From positions 62,001 through 126,000 of the forward strand of contig PLYI01000087.1 in assembly GCA_003151735.1 (NCBI GenBank): 64,000 bases of DNA. Reading direction: 5' to 3'. The DNA is from Candidatus Bathyarchaeota archaeon (GTDB taxonomy: Archaea > Thermoproteota > Bathyarchaeia > Bathyarchaeales > Bathycorpusculaceae). Both the position numbers and the translations under genes were made by a program. Under the pieces are notes generated by a model, which was not told where the DNA came from, ran no database searches, and saw only the letters and a program-made list of their open reading frames with translations. Shown here in pieces: positions 27,343-34,486 of this stretch; within the stretch, counting starts at the first letter, position 1, and each line of letters starts with the position of its first letter.

Positions 27343-28665
27343 TTACTGTGTTTGACGTACAGACACTTTCGCTCTCAGTGCCGAGCCTTTCAGATCAATT
27401 CTTGCTGGGCAAACGTAGCTGCAATTTCCACAACCATCGCAAAGATCTGCTCTAAGTTTTCTAAGTTTTTTCGTGTTGTTTTTGTCGAAAGCCTCTTTGA
27501 TAAGTATCGGGCTCAAACTATGGCAGCAAGCAACCATGCATTCCCCGCATCTGATGCAATCTACAGTTGTTAAAGATTCAAATTGTTTGGCTTTTGGAAG
27601 AGAGGGCTTTTTCTTTTCTTCAGTAGGTTTACGTAATCCTACATTGTCCAACAGCGGTGTCGTTAGGTTCATTATGACAAGTGCGAGAATTGAGCCCCCT
27701 AAGAAGTTCATGTAAGTTTGAATAATGACAGTAAGTACACCTACGCCTACGCCGAAAATAGCCTGCCCAGTATATGTTAAAGGAGTAGTGGCGGGATCTG
27801 TGACCATGAAGAACGCCAGGAAAATTGAGCTTCCTATGAAAAGTTCAAACCCTAATCTAAGAAACGCATCCCCGCCGTAGATGGACGTCATGAGAAGAGA
27901 CATTATTGCAACCGTCCCCAAGTACGCCAAAGTTATTCTCCATTTGATGTATTTGCGACAGACCACAAACAATCCAACACCAACAATAATGACTGCTAAA
28001 CTGGAAGCGCCCCCAACCCACCCGTGAAACTTTTGAAGAACGTAAGTGTTGAACACGCCTGAAGGCGAGTTGATTGTGGAGTTACCTAGACAGGATTGTA
28101 TCCAGAATGCAAAAGAACCTATTCCGCTATAGCCGATCGGACTAGTCAAAGGGGGTAATCCTGCGCCACTGAAGCTGCTTACTAAATGGTCTTTGGCCAG
28201 CAGAATCGAGTTTAAGAAGGGAAACAGAACCAAGATCTTTGCAAACGCTGCAGGATTAACATATTTTCTGCCAAGCAGGTTTTGAGCCTTCTTTAATAGT
28301 ATCATGCCAAGAGCCGAAATTACCGCAACATAATAGTAGGCTTCAGGAGCAATAAGAGGTAATACCTCAACAGTGTTTCGTGTAGGCAACCCTAAAGAGT
28401 ATGAAAGGGCAACGATCAAACCGAAGACAGCCGCAGACATCGTATTCCTTGGTCCCTTAGCTTTCATAAATAGGGACAGCAGATAATCAAGCGCAACAGC
28501 AACAACTACAGCAATAACTGATATTATGATGGATGTAGGCCAAAAAGAAATAGCAGAGACACCAGCAAGTATAACGAGCGCAACAAAGATGTAAGTCATC
28601 AACTTGTTCTTTGTCATCCAAGAATAATCTTTAGGCTTTGAGACTTTAAGAGCAGCTCCTTTCAT
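27343..28665 (-). CDS. RnfD/NqrB-like membrane protein fused to a 2[4Fe-4S] ferredoxin domain
   Basis: A 440-aa protein. Residues about 15-345 hold 8-10 membrane segments with the RnfD/NqrB pattern, including GRKYVNPAAFAKILVLFPFL and VTDPATTPLTYTGQAIFG. The C-terminus has two cluster motifs, CIRCGECMVACCHS and CDGCGNCSYVCP. No clear SGAT flavin-attachment motif is visible. Rnf and Nqr move Na+ or H+ as electrons flow from ferredoxin or NADH. No other rnf/nqr subunit gene is in the window. The domain fusion is seen directly; ion transport is inference. Confidence 0.85.
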   Translation of the reverse strand: MKGAALKVSKPKDYSWMTKNKLMTYIFVALVILAGVSAISFWPTSIIISVIAVVVAVALDYLLSLFMKAKGPRNTMSAAVFGLIVALSYSLGLPTRNTVEVLPLIAPEAYYYVAVISALGMILLKKAQNLLGRKYVNPAAFAKILVLFPFLNSILLAKDHLVSSFSGAGLPPLTSPIGYSGIGSFAFWIQSCLGNSTINSPSGVFNTYVLQKFHGWVGGASSLAVIIVGVGLFVVCRKYIKWRITLAYLGTVAIMSLLMTSIYGGDAFLRLGFELFIGSSIFLAFFMVTDPATTPLTYTGQAIFGVGVGVLTVIIQTYMNFLGGSILALVIMNLTTPLLDNVGLRKPTEEKKKPSLPKAKQFESLTTVDCIRCGECMVACCHSLSPILIKEAFDKNNTKKLRKLRADLCDGCGNCSYVCPARIDLKGSALRAKVSVRQTQ

Positions 28666-28845
28666 CAAAATGGCGACTCATCGGTTAATAAGACTTTCCA
28701 AACCCTCCGAAACCAAACTTTTAACCATATTTATCTTTTCCTGATAAGATTAAATCACATTTTTAGACACCGCGAAATAGACGCTTCAAGCAAGAAGTTT
28801 CAAAATACTGCTGATAGGCAGAAAATCTTGAAAACTTTGAATTAG

Positions 28846-28862
28846 GGAAAAATCTTATATGG
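28846..28862 (+). promoter_or_regulatory. BRE/TATA promoter of the membrane cyclophilin gene, leaderless
   Basis: GGAAAAATCTTATATGG with TATA core CTTATATG (28854-28861), matching the thermosome promoter. The ATG at 28885 is about 28 bases from the box centre, so the transcript probably starts at or next to the start codon. Confidence 0.62.
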
Positions 28863-28884
28863 AAAAGCCGTTGACTACTGTGGC

Positions 28885-29610
28885 ATGGCTCCAAATAAAA
28901 ACGGCAAAGTGACCAGGCACAAATCCAACAAAATATTGTTCCTCGCAATAGGCATAATAGCTATAATCCTAATCGGCATCGGAGCATACATTATGCTAGG
29001 GCAATCTTCAAATCAATCCACCTCGCCAACTCCAACCCCCACTCAGATGCCAGGTTCATCGCCAACTCCAACCCCCACTCAGATGCCAGGTTCATCTACA
29101 ACACCATCGCCCACCATTGACCCGTTGTACGTAGGTGGAACCCAAGTTCTACTTCACACCAACATGGGCGACATAACTATAGCTCTACGGAACGACAAGC
29201 CAATAACAACTGCCAACTTCGTACATTTGGTTCAACAGGGAACATACAACGGTACTATCTTCCATCGAGTAATCGCTGGCTTTATGATTCAAGGCGGTGA
29301 CCCAACGGGAACCGGATATGGAGACCCATCAATACCAACTATACAAGATGAAATCGGCACTAACAACCACAATTACAACGGCACCATAGCCATGGCGAAC
29401 ACGGGTCAACCTAACAGTGGCAGTAGCCAGTTCTTCATCAACGTTGCCAACAACAACAACCTCTACCAGAGTTTCGACAGCAGTTACACAGTCTTCGGCA
29501 AGGTTGTATCTGGAATGGATGTCGTGATGGCCATATCAAAGGTACCAAAAAGCTCAGCTGACAAACCATTCACAAACGTAACTGTAATCGGCGCTTCAAT
29601 TCTGCACTAA
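28885..29610 (+). CDS. Membrane-anchored cyclophilin-type peptidyl-prolyl isomerase
   Basis: A 241-aa protein. A basic N-terminus and one membrane segment (residues about 18-36, ILFLAIGIIAIILIGIGAYI) are followed by a Ser/Thr/Pro linker with a 12-residue motif repeated twice, then a cyclophilin domain (about 85-241): TTANFVHLVQQGTYNGTIFH, IAGFMIQGGDPTGTG, GTIAMANTG, SSQFFINV. The domain probably faces outside the cell and helps folding of exported proteins. A soluble paralogue follows immediately. Confidence 0.93.
   Translation: MAPNKNGKVTRHKSNKILFLAIGIIAIILIGIGAYIMLGQSSNQSTSPTPTPTQMPGSSPTPTPTQMPGSSTTPSPTIDPLYVGGTQVLLHTNMGDITIALRNDKPITTANFVHLVQQGTYNGTIFHRVIAGFMIQGGDPTGTGYGDPSIPTIQDEIGTNNHNYNGTIAMANTGQPNSGSSQFFINVANNNNLYQSFDSSYTVFGKVVSGMDVVMAISKVPKSSADKPFTNVTVIGASILH
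29023..29094 (+). repeat. Two perfect 36-bp tandem copies in the cyclophilin linker
   Basis: TCGCCAACTCCAACCCCC followed by ACTCAGATGCCAGGTTCA occurs at 29023-29058 and again at 29059-29094 without a mismatch. It encodes the Pro/Thr linker motif SPTPTPTQMPGS twice and may vary in copy number. Confidence 0.9.
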
Positions 29611-29723
29611 ACAATAGAAAAAGATAATTCAAATCATTTTTCTTTTTTTTTCTAACAAAATATAAGACATTCTTGTTGCAATAGCCATAATAGCCATCAA
29701 TCTAATTGATAATTGGGAATATT

Positions 29724-30206
29724 ATGACTTCAAATGAATATAACAACGGAGTAAAAGTCCTACTTCACACAAGCATGGGCGATATTACTATCCAACTACG
29801 CAATGACATGCCTATGACCACAGGCAACTTCAAGAATTTAGTCCAGAAAGGAACTTTCAACGGTACAATCTTCCACAGAGTCATACCTGGCTTCATGATT
29901 CAAGGCGGCGACCCAACAGGAACAGGATACGGAGATCCATCAATACCCAACATTAAAGACGAATTCACAAGAACCAACCGAAACGACCGAGGCACCATAT
30001 CAATGGCAAATGCGGGTCCAAACACAGGAAGCAGCCAATTCTTCATCAACCAAGTAAACAACAATTTCTTAGACAGTAAGCATCCAGCGTTTGGCAAAGT
30101 CATCGCAGGAATGGATGTCGTCGACAAAATCGCCAAAGTACCAACCGGCGCAAACGATAAACCACGCACAAACGTAATGATAATCAACGCATCGATTCTG
30201 CCGTAA
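29724..30206 (+). CDS. Cyclophilin-type peptidyl-prolyl isomerase, soluble paralogue
   Basis: A 160-aa cytosolic cyclophilin: TTGNFKNLVQKGTFNGTIFH, IPGFMIQGGDPTGTG, GTISMANAGPNTGSSQFFI and FGKVIAGMDVV. The active-site Arg-Met-Gln and Phe residues are kept. ATG 29724 is preferred to TTG 29706. The DNA just upstream (about 29678-29725) resembles the membrane-segment coding sequence of the first cyclophilin, so this gene looks like a tandem duplicate that lost its anchor. Confidence 0.93.
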   Translation: MTSNEYNNGVKVLLHTSMGDITIQLRNDMPMTTGNFKNLVQKGTFNGTIFHRVIPGFMIQGGDPTGTGYGDPSIPNIKDEFTRTNRNDRGTISMANAGPNTGSSQFFINQVNNNFLDSKHPAFGKVIAGMDVVDKIAKVPTGANDKPRTNVMIINASILP

Positions 30207-30236
30207 ATAAAAAACACGAATTAAAAAAATTCTAGT

Positions 30237-30446
30237 TTATTCTTTTTCTTTCTTTTCTTCTTTCGCTTTAGGCTTGGAACCGATTTCCACAACTTGAATA
30301 CTTATTTGATACCTTTTTCCAGCAGCCACCATCTTGCCTGTTCCATAGTACCCTTTGCTCCCGGTTTTGAAATCTTTCTTATCAAGAATAAAATTCTGTT
30401 TATCGCCACATAGCTGAATGGCTGCCATATTTACGTCGTTACTCAT
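30237..30446 (-). CDS. Small uncharacterised protein with Lys/Glu tail
   Basis: A 69-aa protein (MSNDVNMAAIQLCGDKQN...), unrecognised. The core (FILDKKDFKTGSKGYYGTGK then KRYQISIQVVEIGS) looks like a small beta-barrel, and the last 15 residues are nearly all Lys and Glu. ATG 30446 is chosen because AGGTGA stands 5 bases upstream; an ATG three codons earlier lacks such a site. Minus strand, single gene. Confidence 0.7.
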   Translation of the reverse strand: MSNDVNMAAIQLCGDKQNFILDKKDFKTGSKGYYGTGKMVAAGKRYQISIQVVEIGSKPKAKEEKKEKE

Positions 30447-30530
30447 TTTGTTCACCTATGTTGCTTTTTATTATGCTTTGTGGCTTTTCACCTTTTCGCT
30501 CTTTTCACGCGGCTTGTTTTAGGTTTCTGG

Positions 30531-30989
30531 CTATTTTTTTATTTTCATTACACCTAAATCGACTGCCACCATGAAAATGAAGGGTAGTGCGACGTAGAAA
30601 AACGCGAAAAATATGTTGCCGAACAAAAGAGTGAAGGGGTGTGAAAGAACGCTCGGGTTAGATAAGTCCAGTCCAGCTACATGCAGTAGCCCCAGCAAAG
30701 CTGAACCTGTCAGGGTTAAGCCTAAACTTACTATGAACTGGATAGTGAGTCTTCTTTCTTTTCCGAACATGACAATTGAGATGAGAGATGATAAAACAAA
30801 CATCCAGGCGAACGAACAAACAAAGATTGCCAAATCCGCCTGCGCATTTATCAGCGAAGCCAAAATCGGAATGGAACTTCCCAAAGTGGTTAAGGCTGAT
30901 CGGGTAAAAATCTGGTAGCTAACCACAAGAATCCACGCTAAAACCAGATAAACAGCTTTTAACGCGATTGCCCTAGCCAAACCATTCAC
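30531..30989 (-). CDS. Uncharacterised four-helix membrane protein
   Basis: A 152-aa protein with four hydrophobic segments (VYLVLAWILVVSYQIF, LAIFVCSFAWMFVLSSLISI, FIVSLGLTLTGSALLGLLHV, and a C-terminal FFAFFYVALPFIFMVAVDLG). No family recognised. GTG start. Divergent from another small membrane gene only 22 bases away, so the two probably share a regulatory region. Confidence 0.65.
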   Translation of the reverse strand: MNGLARAIALKAVYLVLAWILVVSYQIFTRSALTTLGSSIPILASLINAQADLAIFVCSFAWMFVLSSLISIVMFGKERRLTIQFIVSLGLTLTGSALLGLLHVAGLDLSNPSVLSHPFTLLFGNIFFAFFYVALPFIFMVAVDLGVMKIKK

Positions 30990-31011
30990 CCGCTACATTA
31001 AAGCTCAAAGC

Positions 31012-31296
31012 TTGTTTTATAATATTTACCATTGTGATTTAGTAGCCATTATAGTTGTTTCAATCTACGAATTGATAGTGATTCTGGAGGGAGGTTCCTA
31101 CTCAACAACGCTCTTTGGCTTATCTGACATCTCCATCGCTGGACAAGTAATTAGTGGACACGTTTTGGGCTTATCTTTCGGAATATCCTTTTGGCTAATG
31201 ATTTTTGGTTATGGGGGAAGAAAGCTTGTGTCACTTGGGATGGATATGCTTAAAGGTAAAAAAGTAACGTTGCGTCGAAATGTGAAAAACATTTGA
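31012..31296 (+). CDS. Uncharacterised small membrane protein next to the integration site
   Basis: Up to 94 aa with two or three hydrophobic stretches (LVAIIVVSIYELIVIL and VLGLSFGISFWLMIFGYG) and a basic tail (RRNVKN). TTG 31012 is the furthest start; no Shine-Dalgarno supports it, so the N-terminus is uncertain. It ends 16 bases before the left repeat of the mobile element and may be the last chromosomal gene on this side. Confidence 0.5.
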   Translation: MFYNIYHCDLVAIIVVSIYELIVILEGGSYSTTLFGLSDISIAGQVISGHVLGLSFGISFWLMIFGYGGRKLVSLGMDMLKGKKVTLRRNVKNI

Positions 31297-31311
31297 GGTA
31301 TAGAAGTGGAT

Positions 31312-31360
31312 ATGGTGCGGTCGCCGGGATTTGAACCCGGGATCATTAGCTTGGAAGGCT
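31312..31360 (+). repeat. Left attachment site: 49-bp copy of the tRNA-Gly 3' half
   Basis: A 49-bp sequence beginning ATGGTGCGGTCGCCGGGATT, identical to 41984-42032, where it forms the CCA end, T arm and part of the anticodon arm of tRNA-Gly. Flanking bases differ on both sides. This is the far boundary of an element integrated at the tRNA 3' half. Confidence 0.93.
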
Positions 31361-32233
31361 CGTCAGAAAGAGATTGATTGGGAAGACTTTCACAAATGGA
31401 TGTTGAAGACTTGCAGACCAGAGCATAGCAGAGTTATTGTTACGCAATCCAAGAAGTACTACCAGTGTTTGCTAAATCATGACTTCAGTGAAATAAGCAA
31501 TCTCAAAGAAACGACAAGACCCAACGCAATGAAAGCTCTCGCCGCACTTTCAAAATACCTGGGTATGCATGAAGATTTCAAGTTGCTTGTTAAGAATTAC
31601 AGTTTGAAGTGGACGGGTAGAAGTGCTGACGACTTAATTGTCGATAGAATAACTAAGGTGAACAATCCAAATGAAATCTTTGAATGGATAAAAAAAGTCA
31701 AGCAGGTTAGACCTGACCTTTTTGAATTCATGAGTTTTATGACAGTAACTGGACTAAGATATGTTGAAGCAGTATCAAGCTATAATTTGATAATTACGCT
31801 TAGCAACGAAGACCGGCTCAATGAATATTACAATGCTGAAACTGAAACACTTGAACATTTTAGATTTAAGAAAATTTTTTTCAGAAGAAGCAAGAAAGCT
31901 TTCCTTAGCTTTGTTTCAAAGGCAATGGTAAATAGCATTAGCCAAAAAAAGGCGATTGCACGTCAATCTACCGTTACTTCTGCAGTAAGAAAGAAAGGTT
32001 TGAAATGCCAATTCTCAGACATCAGAGAAGCACATGGAACCTTAATGACTAAACATTTGAAAGATAACGAAATCGATTTCTTGCATGGTAGAGTAACAAC
32101 TAACGTATTTATGAGAAACTACTTCAACCCTTCATTAATCAGTGATTTGAAAACGAGAACTTTCGAAGCTATTAGTGAGATAGAGGTAAAAATTCAGGAA
32201 GATAGTAAGCGTTCAACTATAGAGTGCACTTAA
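31331..32233 (+). CDS. Archaeal tyrosine integrase, C-terminal catalytic part int(C)
   Basis: Up to 300 aa in the integrated state, opening inside the left attachment repeat. Catalytic-region motifs are GLRYVEA (first Arg), RKKGLK, SDIREAHGT (second Arg region), LHGR and the nucleophilic Tyr in MRNYFNP. This is the SSV-type archaeal integrase fold. The natural start is missing here; the first 43 residues are encoded at 41904-42032 at the other end. Circularisation would yield 333 aa, about the length of SSV1 integrase. In the integrated form it is probably not expressed as an active enzyme. Confidence 0.88.
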   Translation: MNPGSLAWKARQKEIDWEDFHKWMLKTCRPEHSRVIVTQSKKYYQCLLNHDFSEISNLKETTRPNAMKALAALSKYLGMHEDFKLLVKNYSLKWTGRSADDLIVDRITKVNNPNEIFEWIKKVKQVRPDLFEFMSFMTVTGLRYVEAVSSYNLIITLSNEDRLNEYYNAETETLEHFRFKKIFFRRSKKAFLSFVSKAMVNSISQKKAIARQSTVTSAVRKKGLKCQFSDIREAHGTLMTKHLKDNEIDFLHGRVTTNVFMRNYFNPSLISDLKTRTFEAISEIEVKIQEDSKRSTIECT

Positions 32234-32383
32234 CTCATCGGTTTTTTTAGTAAAACGCTGGTAGAGCAAGATTTCGAATAAGTCACAGAAATGGGAAAGA
32301 GGCAATTGTTTGTAGTATTTAGGACTGACCGCTGATATAGTGTTATTTACCGCCCGATCAAATAATGTCTATCATTATAGTAA

Positions 32384-33115
32384 TTAGGGGAAACTACGTG
32401 TAAGTAGCTTATGTTGCGATTTTTCCAATGACTCTATTGGTGGAGACTGCCAATTAAACCGTTTGAGTACTTCGAGCGTTTCATTTACCGCAATCTCAGC
32501 GCTTTGTTCTATCAATATTTTTATTGGAATCTCTTTTTCTCTTGGAAGAATGTCAATATGACAAACGCATCCGTCTAAATAACCCCAACCAATATCGAAT
32601 GAAGAAAGTCGGCGATTTAATAACCCGTGAAGTTTAAGAGAAATAGCCGCTGTCCCATCAAACAAACCCTTCTTAGATAATTCCATAGCAAATTGGTAAA
32701 TTTCGGTCATACTCCATAACGTCATAGTTATTTCAAGAATAGACATCGGCTTGATAGATGCATATTTGGAGACCCCTCCAAAAAGCGGTCGTTGTTCGCC
32801 TAACCAGTCTTCATGTAGGGCAAACAAGTGTACGAATTGTCCGCTCTGATACATTCGCCAAAACTCTTTGTGTTCATCCCAATCTACAAACGACTCAACG
32901 TAATCAATGCCGCAATAAGGCGCGGGGTGGTGCCCAACGTGAGGATAATCCCATCCTCTAAGTTGAATTCTCGATTCTTCTACGATTTTCAGGCATTCAG
33001 GCAAATCCATAATTCGTTCTTTTTCAAACTTTAAGGGTCTAATAATAACTTCCCAATATCCTCGACTTTTTATTTTGGAAAGTGTTTGCTCTGGATTTGT
33101 GTTTTCATCGCTCAT
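32384..33115 (-). CDS. TIR-partner protein resembling the C-terminal module of AlbA_2/Schlafen-like proteins
   Basis: A 243-aa cytosolic protein. RGYWEVIIRPLKFEKERI, QLRGWDYPHVG and FWRMYQSGQFVHLFALHEDW resemble, from memory, a conserved module found C-terminal to AlbA_2 DNA-binding domains in bacterial proteins; here it stands alone. The middle region (SLKLHGLLNRRL) and tail carry no known catalytic motif. Its ATG immediately follows the TIR gene stop (TAAATG), so it is translationally coupled and probably acts with the TIR protein, perhaps as sensor or regulator. That role is inference. Confidence 0.75.
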   Translation of the reverse strand: MSDENTNPEQTLSKIKSRGYWEVIIRPLKFEKERIMDLPECLKIVEESRIQLRGWDYPHVGHHPAPYCGIDYVESFVDWDEHKEFWRMYQSGQFVHLFALHEDWLGEQRPLFGGVSKYASIKPMSILEITMTLWSMTEIYQFAMELSKKGLFDGTAAISLKLHGLLNRRLSSFDIGWGYLDGCVCHIDILPREKEIPIKILIEQSAEIAVNETLEVLKRFNWQSPPIESLEKSQHKLLTRSFP

Positions 33116-33691
33116 TTAAAGAATACCCTCCAACTGCTTGTCAAAAAGATCTTTATCGTTTGATGTTGTGGTAGGCATTTTATGCTCTTTTAATACTGTA
33201 ACCGCTTTTCTAAGCAATTCTTGTTTTGTTTCAAAAATAATTTGCTGTTGTTTTCCAAGGTCCAACTCTTCAGTATCTAAAGTGATTTTTAAATGAGGAC
33301 GAAGGTCGCAATGTCTAAGATAGATGAATTTCTTGTCAGCAGATTTTCTTGCCAAGCTGAGTTCTTTTTTAATTTCAACTGATAGCTCAAAACCAGCGGT
33401 AATAATAAGTAAGAAGTTTTTACTCTCAATAAGAGCGTTATCCCTTGTTGTCGTCCACTCATCTGTCCCTCTAAACTTTTCTGGTATATCTTTAATGTCA
33501 AGAAATGTATGAATACCTAATTCTTCCAGTCCCATTTGTAAGTGCTCTGCAAAGTCTTCGCCTGAGTTTCTTTTGTAGCAGATAAATGCATCAAAGGTCA
33601 AGTGTACTGCCAGAATATGAGAGATATTTTTTAGAGTTAATAGTCTTTTGCAATTACAGCCTGACTTAGAAAACCATTTGAATAAATCCAT
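33116..33691 (-). CDS. TIR-domain protein
   Basis: A 191-aa protein. The TIR domain spans about 32-165: strand A FDAFICYKRN, helix GEDFAEHLQMGLEELGI, BB-loop region FLDIKDIPEKF, SKNFLLIITAGF, and SVEIKKELSLA with the candidate NADase glutamate (E110). Bacterial and archaeal TIR proteins degrade NAD+ or make signalling cADPR isomers in antiviral defence. The N-terminal 30 residues are basic and Cys-containing. First gene of a two-gene operon. No ThsA-like SIR2/SLOG gene is near, so it is not standard Thoeris. Confidence 0.88.
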   Translation of the reverse strand: MDLFKWFSKSGCNCKRLLTLKNISHILAVHLTFDAFICYKRNSGEDFAEHLQMGLEELGIHTFLDIKDIPEKFRGTDEWTTTRDNALIESKNFLLIITAGFELSVEIKKELSLARKSADKKFIYLRHCDLRPHLKITLDTEELDLGKQQQIIFETKQELLRKAVTVLKEHKMPTTTSNDKDLFDKQLEGIL

Positions 33692-33723
33692 GAGCCAATT
33701 TTCTTGGTAATTCAGAGATTTGT

Positions 33724-33770
33724 AAACACGATTTTTCCCACATGCTATCTATAGGGGATTTTTCGTGTTT
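33724..33770. promoter_or_regulatory. Dyad site A of the element
   Basis: AAACACGATTTTTCCC, then 14 bases, then GGGGATTTTTCGTGTTT. The outer arms (AAACACGA/TCGTGTTT) and CCC/GGG cores are inverted. A second copy occurs at 40583-40629. It lies between the divergent TIR operon and the RarA-C-like gene, overlapping the start of the latter. Likely a protein-binding site for element regulation or replication. Confidence 0.6.
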
Positions 33771-34395
33771 TCAAAGTCAGACTAAAAGCTTATTTGTTAA
33801 GTTGCCTCAAGCGAGTTTACAAGAAGGGAAAACATTGGTAAACACAAAAAGCGGTTATGACCTATTCGAGCTATTGAGTGCTTTGCAAAAGTGCATACGC
33901 AGAGGATTAGAGTATGAAGCTGCACATTTTGCTGTTGAATTAGAAGAGTTTGGCTCATCGGGGCAAACCATGTTATGGAACAGACTGAAAATCATGGCTT
34001 CGGAAGATGTAGGTCCAGCTAATCCGTTTATCTCAGTTTTGATGGATGTTTTGCATAAACAGTATCTCGCAGAGAAGAGCAAAGTCGCTGAAAGTTCATA
34101 CAGACTTTTCATGGTTAATGCAGTTGTTTGCTTGTGTCGCAGTCCCAAAAGTAGAATCACTGATGACTTGTTGAATGTTGTTTATTCTGAGCGAGATTCT
34201 GATGGCAAGCGATTACCTATTCCTGATTTTGCTCTTGACATGCATACAGCTAAAGGAAAGGCAATGGGTCGAGGAATAGATTATTTTTTCACTGAAGGCA
34301 ACAAGGTTGAAAATGAGGTGTTTGCAAATCCCTATACTGAGAGAGCTAAAGAACTGTTGAAAAAACATGGCAAACCTGATGTTTCTTCTTTTTAA
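33742..34395 (+). CDS. RarA/MgsA C-terminal-like domain protein without ATPase
   Basis: A 217-aa protein. SGYDLFELLSALQKCIRRG, MLWNRLKIMASEDVGPANP and MGRGIDYFFTEGNKVENE resemble the C-terminal oligomerisation domain of RarA/MgsA (clamp-loader-like AAA+ family, where ASEDIG is conserved), but no Walker A or B motif is present. Similar stand-alone domains occur on mobile elements. It may modulate host replication or recombination machinery. The first codons overlap dyad site A, so the true start could be internal. Confidence 0.65.
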   Translation: MLSIGDFSCFQSQTKSLFVKLPQASLQEGKTLVNTKSGYDLFELLSALQKCIRRGLEYEAAHFAVELEEFGSSGQTMLWNRLKIMASEDVGPANPFISVLMDVLHKQYLAEKSKVAESSYRLFMVNAVVCLCRSPKSRITDDLLNVVYSERDSDGKRLPIPDFALDMHTAKGKAMGRGIDYFFTEGNKVENEVFANPYTERAKELLKKHGKPDVSSF

Positions 34396-34486
34396 CGAGG
34401 TTTATTGTAACCAAAGATTGTAATTAGTCCTTTTTGCCATAATTTATAACTATTAATCGCCTAATCACTGGAGTAGGTAAGCTGCA

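Noticed and set aside
31312-31360. A second tRNA-Gly gene at the left boundary
   Set aside because: Only the 3' half is present; the adjoining DNA (CGTCAGAAAGAG) does not provide the 5' half.
33116-33691. Thoeris system
   Set aside because: TIR protein is present but there is no ThsA-type SIR2 or SLOG gene; the partner is a different family.
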